Shown here piece by piece: positions 1 through 9,047 of a stretch of DNA of 35,537 bases. A program made the translations under genes and the position numbers. Within the stretch, counting starts at the first letter, position 1; every line of letters begins with the position of its first letter. Source of the stretch: Pontibacter harenae (GTDB lineage: Bacteria > Bacteroidota > Bacteroidia > Cytophagales > Hymenobacteraceae); the NCBI RefSeq assembly GCF_020907245.1, contig NZ_JAJJWH010000045.1, positions 1-35,537 of the forward strand, in the 5' to 3' direction. Under the pieces are notes generated by a model that saw nothing but the letters and a program-made list of their open reading frames with translations, did no database searches and was not told the DNA's origin.

Positions 1-243
1 CTGCAGCATCTGTTTGTCAAGGCTCAGGTCCGCCACCAGCTGTTTTAACTGCCGGTTCTTCTCCTCCAACTGCCGGAGCTTGCGTAGTTCCGATACTCCT
101 AAACCACCGTATTTTTTCTTCCAGTTATAAAAGGTGGCCTCTGAGATGCCCATCTTTCGACATACTTCTGCAACAGAAACGCCTGTCTCTGACTGCTTGA
201 TGGCGAAGATGATCTGCGCCTCGGTGAATTTTGTCTTCTTCAT
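1..243 (-). CDS. IS3-family transposase OrfA (partial)
   Basis: The first 81 codons of an OrfA-type DNA-binding subunit are visible, and the reading frame runs off the left edge. It opens MKKTKFTEAQIIFAIKQ and contains a helix-turn-helix of the transposase_8 type (VAEVCRKMGISEATFYNWKKKY, roughly residues 25-46). A leucine-zipper-like stretch (LRQLEEKNRQLKQLV) follows, then DLSLDKQMLQ, which is typical of OrfA just before the frameshift into OrfB. In this family OrfA binds the terminal repeats, and a -1 frameshift makes the OrfAB transposase. The start at 241-243 is the first ATG and gives the canonical N-terminus. Confidence 0.9.
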   Translation of the reverse strand, partial: MKKTKFTEAQIIFAIKQSETGVSVAEVCRKMGISEATFYNWKKKYGGLGVSELRKLRQLEEKNRQLKQLVADLSLDKQMLQ

Positions 244-322
244 GGCAATTCGCTTTTAGTTCTATACGATTATTGCCCGTTTTCTCTACTTTACAACGGT
301 CCGGTTTTTTGGGGGGAGATCA
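1..322 (-). mobile_element. IS3-family insertion sequence, one end only
   Basis: This is the upstream end of an IS3-family element that continues past the left edge of the window. It carries the start of OrfA (1-243) and a non-coding leader. Read on the minus strand, the element appears to begin at 322 with TGATCTCCCCCC followed by an A run and CCGGACC, a TG-initial terminus of the kind IS3 elements have. At this point the S9D peptidase similarity of the neighbouring pseudogene stops. The opposite end and target duplication lie outside the window, so the boundary is inferred from loss of homology and the terminus-like sequence. Confidence 0.75.
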
Positions 323-1462
323 TTTTTGGTGGAGGCTAGTTTAAAAGGTTGGGCTGAGAAAGGGGTATCCAGGGTATAAACCGCATCCCGGAAAGAGACC
401 TCTTTGCCTGGGTCGCCTTCGTCCTGCGCCTCTGCCCAGTAGAGGGTGGCAGGCTTGTCAGAACGCCAGTTATAACTGCGGGGGCCTTTGGCTACGGCAT
501 CGAAGGCAATAGGAATGTCCTCTGCCAGTGACAGCTGCGCCAGCTTCACCACTTTGCCGTCGCGGCTCCACACTTCCACCTGATAAGGAAAATAGTAGTG
601 GGGCACCAGGTAAGAATAAGGCTTCTGAATGGTCTGCACCAGCATGTACTGGCCGTCCGGTGATATTTCTACACTTTTCACTATGCCGGCCTGGCCCAGG
701 TTCTGCTGCTTGCCCTGCAGCGTTACAAACTTCAGCTGTGACTGCATGTAGTAGTCGAACAGCTGCTCGTCGTAACGGTTTTTAAGTAGGTCCTGGTAAG
801 TGCGGGAAGGATTGGCCTTGCCGATGTTCTGCTGCACCGTTGGGCCGGCGGGAACAGTATTCACCTTTGGCATTTCCCCGCGGTTTTCATCCACAAATTT
901 CACCACCAGGCTCTTGCTATCCGGCATCTATTCAAACGGACTACCTGCGTATGCATCATTCAGGACAGCATCTGTCAGTTTCTTAGCCTGCCTGGTCGCC
1001 AGGGCAACCAGGCACAATTCAATGCCGTTGGTTTTGGTGTTGATGAATGCCAGGTGCTTTTCGTCTGGTGACCAGGTAACTTGGCTATCTGCGCTTGCTG
1101 CGGAAGCCCCTGGAGTGTAAACTCCTGCCCTCCACTTACCTGCTTTAGCTTTATGTTTGTATAGTAGCTGCCGTGGCTCTGCCATTGGTGGCCGGGTTGA
1201 TGCGCAACCCGGCAATACGGTTTTCAAGTGCCGACACTTCTTCTATACTTGGGTAGCCGGGGCTCTCGAGCAACAGCATCCAATCGCCTTTGGCGCTGAT
1301 TCTCACCGATGGCGTGGCCGGTGCCTCAATGATGGCTGCCATCGTCTCTGGCGGGCGCTGGTAGCCTGAATTAGTCTCCTGCCCGCCCTGGGCAAAAGCT
1401 GCCGGCGTAACTCCCAGTAGCGACAGGCACAAAAACCATGGCGCCAGCCGTTTTTTGCTTAT
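323..1462 (-). pseudogene. decayed S9D peptidase (glutamyl endopeptidase-like), cut by IS3
   Basis: This is a relic of the N-terminal beta-propeller part of an S9D peptidase, homologous throughout to the intact neighbour at 1675-4101. Shared stretches include the signal region ending PAAFAQ, PGYPSIEEV, TWSPDEKHLAF, PSRTYQDLL, SYLVPHYYFP and LYWAEAQDEGDP. Four lesions are visible. The expected start codon near 1460-1462 reads ATA. Frameshifts lie near 1185 and near 1090-1100. A TAG at 928-930 sits where the paralogue has a Trp (FE-stop-MPD against MQWHPD). The catalytic hydrolase domain is missing because the IS3 element replaces everything beyond 322. It is GC-richer than the intact paralogue. 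It cannot make an active peptidase. Confidence 0.85.
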
Positions 1463-1500
1463 TTAAATTGTAATATTCATCTTTTGCTAAAAATTTTAAT

Positions 1501-1508
1501 CAAATATA
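1501..1508 (-). promoter_or_regulatory. candidate -7 element of a Bacteroidota promoter
   Basis: Read on the minus strand this is TATATTTG, which fits the Bacteroidota -7 consensus TAnnTTTG. It lies about 40 bases upstream of the degenerate start of the S9D pseudogene. No convincing -33 TTTG was seen at the usual spacing, so this may be chance in AT-rich DNA. Confidence 0.3.
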
Positions 1509-1674
1509 TAACAAAGTATCATTTTGAATCTACAGCGGCACTTTCAATGCTTAATCATGCGTTGCACGTGCTTTTCATGAACATGAAGCTGCTCCTGGCC
1601 CTTGCCTTAGACTTTTGTAGGCTTCATAATAACCTATAGCAGTGTTAGATTCTCAGATAAAAGCCTGCCAGCAT

Positions 1675-4101
1675 TTATTCTTGCTTACTGGAAGATAGCG
1701 TTCCCTTGTTCTTCACATACTTCTCCAACCATCTATCCTGCTCCCAGAAGGTATGCAGCACAGACTCTCGACTTCTGTAGCCATGAAACTCTTTTGGCAG
1801 CATGACCAACCTTACTGTTCCGCCATGTCCTTTGATAGCACTGTATAAGCGCTCACTCTGAATGGGGAAAGTTCCTGAGTTATCGTCATCAATGCCGTGC
1901 GTCATCAGCAATGGCGTTTTGATTTTATCTGCGTAGTTGAAAGGTGACATTTGATTGTAAACATCCATCGCTTCCCAGTAAGTACGCGCCTCCGCCTGAA
2001 ACCCAAACGGGGTTAGGGTTCTGTTATAGGCTCCGCTCCTTGCAATACCGGCTGCAAACAAATTGGTATGCGCTAATAGGTTCGCTGTCATAAACGCACC
2101 ATAAGAATGACCTCCTACCGCAACACGCTCCCTGTCTGCCACGCCCATCTCAACTACATAGTCAATCAAGGCAGTGGCATTGTCTTCAATCTGCTTTAAG
2201 AAAGTATCATTTGGCTCTTCTTTGCCTTCACCCACTATTGGCATGTCTGCCTGATCGAGAACTGCATACCCTCTGGTTACCCAGTAAACCGGGGAACGGA
2301 AAGCTAATCTCGTGAAGCGGTAGGGAGATCCTTTCACCTGGCCAGCTGCGGCAAGTGTTTTAAATTCTCTTGGATATGCCCAGATCAATACCGGTAATGG
2401 TGTATCTCCTTTTTTGAAGTCCTTTGGCAGGTATAACGTGGCAGATAGCTGGATACCATCTTTTCTTGGATAAGACAGTAAGGATTTCTGCACACCCTTC
2501 AGCCCCGGATACGGATCTGAAAAGTTAGTCAAGGCTTTTGCTTTTCTGTTTCTGAGGTTGACGGCAAAGATGTTCGGCGTTTCATCTGTCGATTCCCTGG
2601 AGATGTATATTGTCCCGGTGTTGTTAAAGAAAACCGGTTCTTCATAATAGGGAGCCCTGGACTTGAACAACGTATCCTGCTTGTCAGAAAGCAGGTTCCA
2701 TTTTAATATAAACGGCCTATCGCCCTTTGGAGAAGCTCCTGCACCTTCTGTGAACACCACTGGCTGACCTGCCTTTTCAAATAACAGGGTTTCATCTTTA
2801 CTATGAATAAAATTGCCCGGATCGGTATAAGTATCTTCTGAAGACCTGTCTGCTATCTGCTTTATCACCTTTCCGGTCTCCGGGTTTATCAAGGTCATTT
2901 TCACCTTGCGATCCTTTCTCCAGCGTTCTTCTACGATGGCATAGTCCTTATCTCCCCACTCTACTCCTCTGTATCTTAGAGGCATAGAGAATAGCTTTTT
3001 AGGTGTGCCATTAAATGGTGCGCTTAAAGTAAATACGGCATCGCGTACTGTTGCTTCAACATTCGGATCTCCCTTATCCTGTGCCTCTGCCCATGCCAGT
3101 GTAGCCGGTGCATCGTCACGCCATTCATAACCACGCGGGCCGGTTAGTACCGCATCAAATCCTGTAGGGAGTTTATCTGCTAAAGGTGCCTTATATAGCT
3201 CCTTTACCACTGCTCCCTTGGTATTCAGGATGGTGGTATTGAAAGGAAAGTAATATACTGGGACTAAATAAGAATAGGGCCTTTGAACAGTCTGAACCAT
3301 CAGGTATTTACCATCCGGCGAATAAGCTGCATTACGATAAATAGCAGGAGAGCCGATTTTAACTGATTGCCCATCAACTGAAACCACCTGTAGTTGTGAG
3401 GTTAGGTAGTACTCCATCAGTTGCTCATCATAGGCGTTCTGCAATAAATTCTGATAAGTTCTGGAAGGAGTGGTCACACCTAAGTTTTCCTGTACAACCG
3501 GTCCGGAAGGCACAATATTCTCAGCCGGTTTATTTCCGCGTTCAGCGTTCACAAACTGAGCCAGAATATGCTTTCCATCCGGATGCCATTGCATTGTTTT
3601 GCCGAATGCATCATTCAGGTAACCATCTGACAATTTCACTGCTCTCAGTGATTTTATATCTGCCAGCCATAATTCAACACCACTAAATGTATTGTTACTA
3701 AAAGCGAAATAGCTGCCGTCAGGGCTCCAGGTAATATTTGTCATCCTTGGGTTCTCAGGAAGACCGGTGAGTTTAAGTTCTTTTCCAGTCTTAACATCTT
3801 TAATTGTCAGCGTGTTATAAACACCGGCAACTTCAGATTCCGTGGAATTATTGGCGGGGTTCACTTTAATGCCGGCAATTCCAATTACAGGTTGAGCGAC
3901 CTGCTCGATGGAAGCATAACCTGGCGCCTGCAGCAGCAACATCAGACTTCCATCTTTACTAAACTGAACTCTCGGACTGCTTGGGGCATCTACCAGGTCT
4001 ACAATACTCTTCGGGGGTAACTGATACGTTAAATTGCTTTGTGCATAACCTGATAGGATAAGGCCTCCAAAAAGAAACAAACCCAGATAATATCTTTTCA
4101 T
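1675..4101 (-). CDS. S9D family serine peptidase, glutamyl endopeptidase-like
   Basis: An exported prolyl-oligopeptidase-fold peptidase of 808 residues from the chosen start. That start (ATG 4099-4101) gives a clean signal peptide, MKRYYLGLFLFGG to SGYAQ; an ATG nine codons earlier is possible but adds a polar leader. Residues about 40-530 form the propeller, with repeated WSPDG, WHPDG and YSPDG motifs. The hydrolase domain has the nucleophile in GGHSYGAF (Ser about 666), the acid in GIDDDNSGT (Asp about 738-740) and His about 773 in EFHGY. The motifs SGAYNRTLTPFGFQ and DDDNSGT closely match the chloroplast glutamyl endopeptidase group, so cleavage after Glu is likely. It lies downstream of another S9 gene and probably acts in the periplasm on peptides imported by the SusCD pair. 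Confidence 0.92.
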   Translation of the reverse strand: MKRYYLGLFLFGGLILSGYAQSNLTYQLPPKSIVDLVDAPSSPRVQFSKDGSLMLLLQAPGYASIEQVAQPVIGIAGIKVNPANNSTESEVAGVYNTLTIKDVKTGKELKLTGLPENPRMTNITWSPDGSYFAFSNNTFSGVELWLADIKSLRAVKLSDGYLNDAFGKTMQWHPDGKHILAQFVNAERGNKPAENIVPSGPVVQENLGVTTPSRTYQNLLQNAYDEQLMEYYLTSQLQVVSVDGQSVKIGSPAIYRNAAYSPDGKYLMVQTVQRPYSYLVPVYYFPFNTTILNTKGAVVKELYKAPLADKLPTGFDAVLTGPRGYEWRDDAPATLAWAEAQDKGDPNVEATVRDAVFTLSAPFNGTPKKLFSMPLRYRGVEWGDKDYAIVEERWRKDRKVKMTLINPETGKVIKQIADRSSEDTYTDPGNFIHSKDETLLFEKAGQPVVFTEGAGASPKGDRPFILKWNLLSDKQDTLFKSRAPYYEEPVFFNNTGTIYISRESTDETPNIFAVNLRNRKAKALTNFSDPYPGLKGVQKSLLSYPRKDGIQLSATLYLPKDFKKGDTPLPVLIWAYPREFKTLAAAGQVKGSPYRFTRLAFRSPVYWVTRGYAVLDQADMPIVGEGKEEPNDTFLKQIEDNATALIDYVVEMGVADRERVAVGGHSYGAFMTANLLAHTNLFAAGIARSGAYNRTLTPFGFQAEARTYWEAMDVYNQMSPFNYADKIKTPLLMTHGIDDDNSGTFPIQSERLYSAIKGHGGTVRLVMLPKEFHGYRSRESVLHTFWEQDRWLEKYVKNKGTLSSSKQE

Positions 4102-4240
4102 GTTTTGTAAATGGTATTTCAGTGTCATATTATTACTTGTTTAGGTATAAATCATTTATAGCATCCTAAAAGAACTATGCGGTTGAGCTCTGAAGCAAAC
4201 TCACCTCATCCTATATGATAGACTACAAGCAGCTTAAATG

Positions 4241-4280
4241 CAGGAGAGGTGCTGATGGTAAATCATCAGCACCTCTCCTG
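4241..4280 (-). terminator. hairpin terminator after the S9 peptidase gene
   Basis: A perfect 17-bp inverted repeat (4241-4257 with 4264-4280) with a 6-base loop starts five bases past the stop of the S9 gene ending at 4286. The downstream tract on the minus strand is only mildly T-rich. It probably ends or attenuates the transcript before the S9D gene. Confidence 0.7.
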
Positions 4281-4285
4281 TAAGG

Positions 4286-7192
4286 CTATTTCTGAGCCTC
4301 AGCAGCTGTCTCTATCAACTCAAAGCCATACTCTTTCCCTTTTAAGATAGAAGGAACGCCCTCCATCCATTTTGGAGCCGGTGCGCCTTTCAGGTAGTAG
4401 TCAAAGTACTGTGCCATGCGCACCGATAGGTCTTTGCGGTTCTTGCGCTGTACCAGGTTGTGGTCCTCGCCATTGTAAACCAGCATCCAGACAGGCTTGT
4501 TGAGGCGACGCAGCGCCATAAAGAACTCGATTCCCTGGTACCAGGGCACTGAACCGTCCTGGTCGTTGTGCATGATCAGGAGCGGCGTTTCTACTCTGTC
4601 GGCAAAGAACAGGGGAGAATTCTCAATGAACTGCAGTGGTTTCTCCCAAAGCGTACCGCCAATCCGGCTCTGCGTACGCTCGTACTGGAACTGGCGGCTC
4701 AGGCCCGTGCCCCACCGGATACCGCCATAGGCACTCGTCATGTTAGACACAGGAGCACCCGCCATGGCAGTCTTAAACAAGTTGGTGCGCGTAATCATGT
4801 ACGCAATCTGATAGCCGCCCCAGCTCTGGCCCTGCAACGCCATGTTTTTCTCATCCACAAAACCTTTGTCCACTAAACTCATCACACCCGGCACAATGCA
4901 ATCCATGGCACTCTCGCCTGGATAGCCGTCTTTGTATACAATATCCGGTACAAACACGAGGTAGTCGTTGCTGACAAAGTATGGGATATTGATGGTAGAG
5001 GCGCTCGGCGCAGGCACCCGGTGGTTGTGCATCCTGTCAGAAGAACGCTCGTAGAAATATACCAGCATCGGGTATTTCTTCTCCGGGTCGAAATTTTCGG
5101 GCTTATACAATAAGCCCTGCAGCGCAATTCCGTCTGACGAGCTCCAGTTTACCAGCTCAACTGTTCCCCATAAATACTCTGCCATCTGCGGGTTGGCATT
5201 ACTTAGTTTCCCGGCGCTGGCGAAGTCCAGGCCAGTGGCAGTGTATAAATCATTGTACTCCTTAAAAGAGCCTCGCCGGAATGTATAGCGTTCGCTGTTT
5301 TTTGCTTTGCTCAGGCGGTTGTAGCCGTGTGGTGTCATCACGAGCTTTTCGGGCTGAACTGTTTTGCCCATATAGTCGCGGAAGTAACCGCCGGATTTAT
5401 CTTTCAGATTGAAAGCGGACAAGTGTAGCGTAGCATTGGCGCCGATGAACTTCTCTTCCTCGTCAAGTTTATCGTAACACAAACGCAGGTCATTCGCCCG
5501 TCCATAACTGTCCGTCAGGCTCACGGCTGCTTTTTTGCCCGTTGGGTCCAGTTGCCAGATATCGTAGCGGTCGTACACCAGCAGATAGCTGTCTTTCTCT
5601 ACCCAGCCAGCTGAGCCGTAATCACGCGGCAGCGAGGGCACGTCGTTATCTTCGTTGTAAAACGGCACACCGATTTTCCTGGTCAGGTTAAAATCTGCTC
5701 CGCCTTTTGTAGACATGGCGTGCCAGCTGCTATCAGAAGGTTCGTACCAATACAGGTACCGGCCCTGCGGAGAAAGGCCTGGTGTCCCGCGTGCTCCTTT
5801 TAGAACTTCTTTGTACTTGCCGCTTTTCAGATCAATGAGGTAAGCATCTTTGCGGGTTGGTGTATCGTAGCCAATCGACTGCTTGTACTCCTCGTCGCTC
5901 ACGCCTAAAGCCACATCCCCCTGGCCGTACGCATCCAGGTAAACATCCGGCACCTCCAGCGTTGCCAGTTGCTGTATGCGTTTTCCTTTGATGTCATACA
6001 TCGCCAGAAAAGACCTTCTCAGGTCCCGGCTCTGCTGCTTTTGCTGCATCGGCTGAATGAGAGGGTCCTTGTAGGTCCAGATATCGAGGCTTACTTTGTC
6101 CTCTTCCAGTTTGGTAGTGTCTTTTTCGTAATGCTTCGGGCGTGGCACGGTACCAAAGAACAGGCGCTTCCCATCATCAGAGAAACGCAAAGAACCATTT
6201 TCGCTCACCATCCAGGCAGCAGGCATCCCTTTGGAAACAGTATCTGCCACCAACTGCTTTTTATTGCTTTTGCTGTTCCAGAGGTGTAGGCTGAAATTGC
6301 GGATTTCTGTTCCTAAGGTATCTTCTGTTGCCATAAAAGCCAGCTGCTCCCCTGCTTTGTCGGCACCCAGGCCCAGGTAGGATGCACGGCCTGTATCGAT
6401 TGGAATTGCTGTTAGAGAAGTTGTATTAAAGGCAAAAACACCGGCGTTGTGCAGGGAGTCCTGCTTCTCCCGCACAAAGTAGAGCATGTTTCCTTTCTCA
6501 GAGAAACTATAGTCTGAAACACGTTCAAAGCGGTGCTCCTGCCCCGACTGCAGGTTTAGCAATACCAATTCTGATGCTTCTTTTTTACCACTGCCCACCG
6601 GATCAGCACCGCCAGCTCTGCCGGCTGCCCGCCCGGATGGTTTTGGAGCAGGCGTTTCGGGTGCCGTTTGTTCTCCCTCTGTTTTTTTAGAGGCTTCTTT
6701 TTTGGCCAGCACAGGCTTCTCAAGCTGATACGCGACCCAGTTGTTGCCTTCTTTGGGCAGTACGTATGATTTAACACGCGCCACTTTTTTCACAGCATTC
6801 GTCTCCAGCGTAACAATTGCCAGTGAATCCTTGGGCAAATCATCCACTTTGGTTTTTTTCAGCTTCAGTTGCCGCACTTTGCCATATTCCGGCTTTATCT
6901 GGAAAACTGCAAAGCGGCTGTCGTTGGTAAACTCGGCTTTTGTGGCACGCGCAAAGCGCATAGAGGCATTGTTAGAGTAGTTCCTAATAATAAGCTCACC
7001 GTCGCCTTCCTGTGGGTTTACTTGATACAACACGAAGTTGCCATTGTTTGAAATACGGTCACCCTCCACATCTTTCCAACTGTCATACACCTCGTGTGTC
7101 AGAGGCTTTTTGGCACTCTGCTGGGCATAGCCCGCTTGCATGCAGGCTCCGCAAAGCACCATTGATAGTAAAAATATTCTCATCGGATTCAA
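4286..7192 (-). CDS. S9 family prolyl-oligopeptidase-like serine peptidase
   Basis: A 968-residue exported serine peptidase. The signal peptide lies within residues 1-24 and ends AGYAQ; the ATG three codons in (MRIFLLSMVL) is an equally good start. The middle is a divergent beta-propeller with a low-complexity insert rich in Lys, Glu, Pro and Gly near residues 165-205. The C-terminal alpha/beta hydrolase domain has the nucleophile in GQSWGG (Ser about 790), Asp about 879 in NDQDGSVPW and His about 911 in GEDHNL, so the full catalytic triad is present. Family members release dipeptides or cut oligopeptides after Pro or small residues; the exact specificity cannot be read. It follows the SusC/SusD pair by about 370 bases and is in the same orientation. 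Its stop is TAG. Confidence 0.92.
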   Translation of the reverse strand: MNPMRIFLLSMVLCGACMQAGYAQQSAKKPLTHEVYDSWKDVEGDRISNNGNFVLYQVNPQEGDGELIIRNYSNNASMRFARATKAEFTNDSRFAVFQIKPEYGKVRQLKLKKTKVDDLPKDSLAIVTLETNAVKKVARVKSYVLPKEGNNWVAYQLEKPVLAKKEASKKTEGEQTAPETPAPKPSGRAAGRAGGADPVGSGKKEASELVLLNLQSGQEHRFERVSDYSFSEKGNMLYFVREKQDSLHNAGVFAFNTTSLTAIPIDTGRASYLGLGADKAGEQLAFMATEDTLGTEIRNFSLHLWNSKSNKKQLVADTVSKGMPAAWMVSENGSLRFSDDGKRLFFGTVPRPKHYEKDTTKLEEDKVSLDIWTYKDPLIQPMQQKQQSRDLRRSFLAMYDIKGKRIQQLATLEVPDVYLDAYGQGDVALGVSDEEYKQSIGYDTPTRKDAYLIDLKSGKYKEVLKGARGTPGLSPQGRYLYWYEPSDSSWHAMSTKGGADFNLTRKIGVPFYNEDNDVPSLPRDYGSAGWVEKDSYLLVYDRYDIWQLDPTGKKAAVSLTDSYGRANDLRLCYDKLDEEEKFIGANATLHLSAFNLKDKSGGYFRDYMGKTVQPEKLVMTPHGYNRLSKAKNSERYTFRRGSFKEYNDLYTATGLDFASAGKLSNANPQMAEYLWGTVELVNWSSSDGIALQGLLYKPENFDPEKKYPMLVYFYERSSDRMHNHRVPAPSASTINIPYFVSNDYLVFVPDIVYKDGYPGESAMDCIVPGVMSLVDKGFVDEKNMALQGQSWGGYQIAYMITRTNLFKTAMAGAPVSNMTSAYGGIRWGTGLSRQFQYERTQSRIGGTLWEKPLQFIENSPLFFADRVETPLLIMHNDQDGSVPWYQGIEFFMALRRLNKPVWMLVYNGEDHNLVQRKNRKDLSVRMAQYFDYYLKGAPAPKWMEGVPSILKGKEYGFELIETAAEAQK

Positions 7193-7566
7193 GGATTAAG
7201 TTATAGTGGTTGCGGCTTTAGATTTAATTAGTTATGCCTCCATTATTTGTAGTTGCATATCGGGAAACTTCATTCTATTGTCCAGAGCCAAATTTGTGAC
7301 TTTTAAATTATAGAAGAAGTAGTTTTTTTTGCATTCGGGATTCAGCTTTGATGAGATGTACTGGAGGCCGTTATGGGATTAAATTCGATGCTACCACTGC
7401 GGCAGCCTCTGACCTTTGCCTTACGCTGCTGTTCATTGCGTAAGTAGTACCCTGCTACAGGAGCATGTTTAAACTTTATTCTATTTGAAAGAAGTAAACC
7501 ACTACCCCATGTTTCTAAGGTAGTGGTTTATTTTTCTTATTAGCTGTAAACGATGCTGTTCATCTT
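7193..7566 (-). other. intergenic region between S9 peptidase and SusD
   Basis: A 374-base stretch without a supported gene. It contains the hairpin at 7496-7529 and otherwise moderately AT-rich DNA. No Bacteroidota-type -7 element was found upstream of the S9 start. One minus-strand frame stays open for about 49 codons up to near 7210 but has no good start and no recognised similarity. Confidence 0.5.
7496..7529 (-). terminator. hairpin terminator after SusD
   Basis: An 11-bp perfect stem (7496-7506 with 7519-7529) surrounds a 12-base loop, located about 37 bases past the SusD stop. The tract on the plus-strand side is T-rich (ATTTTTCTT), while the minus-strand side is only partly so. Minus-strand use is inferred from gene order. 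Confidence 0.55.
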
Positions 7567-9036
7567 TTACAGTGGGTTCTGCACAATTTGTGGGTTGGAG
7601 TTGACTTCCCCTTGAGGTATTAAAAACTCCCAGTCATTTACGCCTGGCTCTACTGTCATGGTCACTGCGTAAGCCAGATTGTGGTTAGCCCCCGTTCTGT
7701 CGAGTCCGCTGTTTGTTCGCTTTAAATCCAGGAATCGGAAGCCCTCGCCCCACAACTCAATGCGACGCTGAAAGAGGATCTCATCCACAAGCGCTTGCCC
7801 CGTGTTGGCAGACTTCACATATTCAGGATCTCTGTTGGATGCCAAGGTATACAGTGCCTCAGCGGCTGCGTCATCTTGCCCCATACGTGCGTAAGCCTCT
7901 GCTTTTATCAAATAAATTTCTGCCAGCCGCATGTGCGGAACATCTCCTATGCTAAGGGCGCTGCTCTCGGACAAGAACTTCTTGGAAGCGTACGGTGCCT
8001 TTGTTCCGTTTGGTGGCGCTGGAACAGACTCTCCTGTCGGATCCCACATTTCGGAGCGGATATCAGTGGCAGGTATCCGGTCATATAGCGCAGAGTTGAT
8101 AAGTTTAGGGTTAACCCTGATGTTTGTAGAATTGAAGTTAGCCGACATGTATGCGAAAAATGAAGCAAAATAAGTTTGCTGGTCACCTATCTGCCTGCTT
8201 CCCCATATCCATTCAGGATTATCGATATTATTGAACCCCTCCGTGTATTGTGTCCGGTCCATTAAGGTCGCTCCAGACTCTTCTATTACCTCAGAAGCAT
8301 ACTGAGCGGCTGCCTCCCAATTTTGCATTGTTAAGGCAACACGTGCTTTAAGCCCCTTTGCAACAGTTACATCAAAATGGGATTTATAAGTTCTATCGTA
8401 TCCCTCCAACAGCGTCATGGCCTCGTCCAGATCAGCGTTAACCTGTGCATACACTTCTTCAACAGATGCACGCGGCTCTCCTTCAGTGGAGTTAACTAAC
8501 ATGATAGGGACCCCGAGCTGATCGTTGTTCGCCCCGGCATCATACCGCTTGCCATATACCTGCACAAGCTGGTAGTGCGCCCAAGCCCTGTAAACCAGCG
8601 CTTGTCCTTTTATAGCTTGTTTATCCACCTCAGGGCCATCCGCAGCATCAATGTTGTTGATGATCATGTTGGCATTGCCAATCATCCTGTAATAAAACTC
8701 CCAGACATACTGTGAGACGTTGCTGTTGGTGTTTCGGTGATCATTCCATCTGTAGGTGTCCCGGTGCCAGCTGTTAGACGCCGAGGCAAAAGCCAGATCT
8801 TCGCCCAGCATATCCATGTTCACTTTTACGCCACCCTCTCCAAACTCGCTTTGATCGTCCTGGCGGATCAGCATATTCCGGTGTATGCCATTTAAAGCAG
8901 CCCAGGCATTTGTAGTAGTGGTAAAAACAGCCTGCTCAGATACAAAGTCGGTAGGCTGTACCTCCAGGTAGTCCTTGTCGCAGGAGGAAAAAACAAACAG
9001 GAAGGCTACAAGGGGAGTATATATGATCTTTTTCAT
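7567..9036 (-). CDS. SusD/RagB-family outer-membrane lipoprotein
   Basis: A 489-residue surface lipoprotein. The signal MKKIIYTPLVAFLFVFSSC has a lipobox with Cys19 as the lipidated residue. It is followed by the usual N-terminal KDYLEVQPTDFV segment, TPR-like helical repeats (for example residues about 130-260 with KGQALVYRAWAHYQLVQ) and the C-terminal block ILFQRRIELWGEGFRFLDLKR that marks SusD homologues. SusD proteins sit on the SusC barrel, capture a ligand at the cell surface and close over the pore. The gene starts 11 bases after the SusC stop, so the two are surely cotranscribed. The ligand is unknown; the two downstream S9 peptidase genes suggest peptides rather than glycans. Confidence 0.95.
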   Translation of the reverse strand: MKKIIYTPLVAFLFVFSSCDKDYLEVQPTDFVSEQAVFTTTTNAWAALNGIHRNMLIRQDDQSEFGEGGVKVNMDMLGEDLAFASASNSWHRDTYRWNDHRNTNSNVSQYVWEFYYRMIGNANMIINNIDAADGPEVDKQAIKGQALVYRAWAHYQLVQVYGKRYDAGANNDQLGVPIMLVNSTEGEPRASVEEVYAQVNADLDEAMTLLEGYDRTYKSHFDVTVAKGLKARVALTMQNWEAAAQYASEVIEESGATLMDRTQYTEGFNNIDNPEWIWGSRQIGDQQTYFASFFAYMSANFNSTNIRVNPKLINSALYDRIPATDIRSEMWDPTGESVPAPPNGTKAPYASKKFLSESSALSIGDVPHMRLAEIYLIKAEAYARMGQDDAAAEALYTLASNRDPEYVKSANTGQALVDEILFQRRIELWGEGFRFLDLKRTNSGLDRTGANHNLAYAVTMTVEPGVNDWEFLIPQGEVNSNPQIVQNPL

Positions 9037-9047
9037 TTTCTTAAAGC

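Noticed and set aside
1570..1640. Short plus-strand signal-peptide-like reading (MKLLLALAL) and a TTCATGAACATGAA palindrome
   Set aside because: It stops after 18 codons and has no downstream extension; a chance occurrence in an intergenic gap.
7205..7360. Minus-strand open stretch of about 49 codons upstream of the S9 gene
   Set aside because: It has plausible composition, but no start codon near its beginning, no family match and no stop-free extension; not enough to call a gene or remnant.
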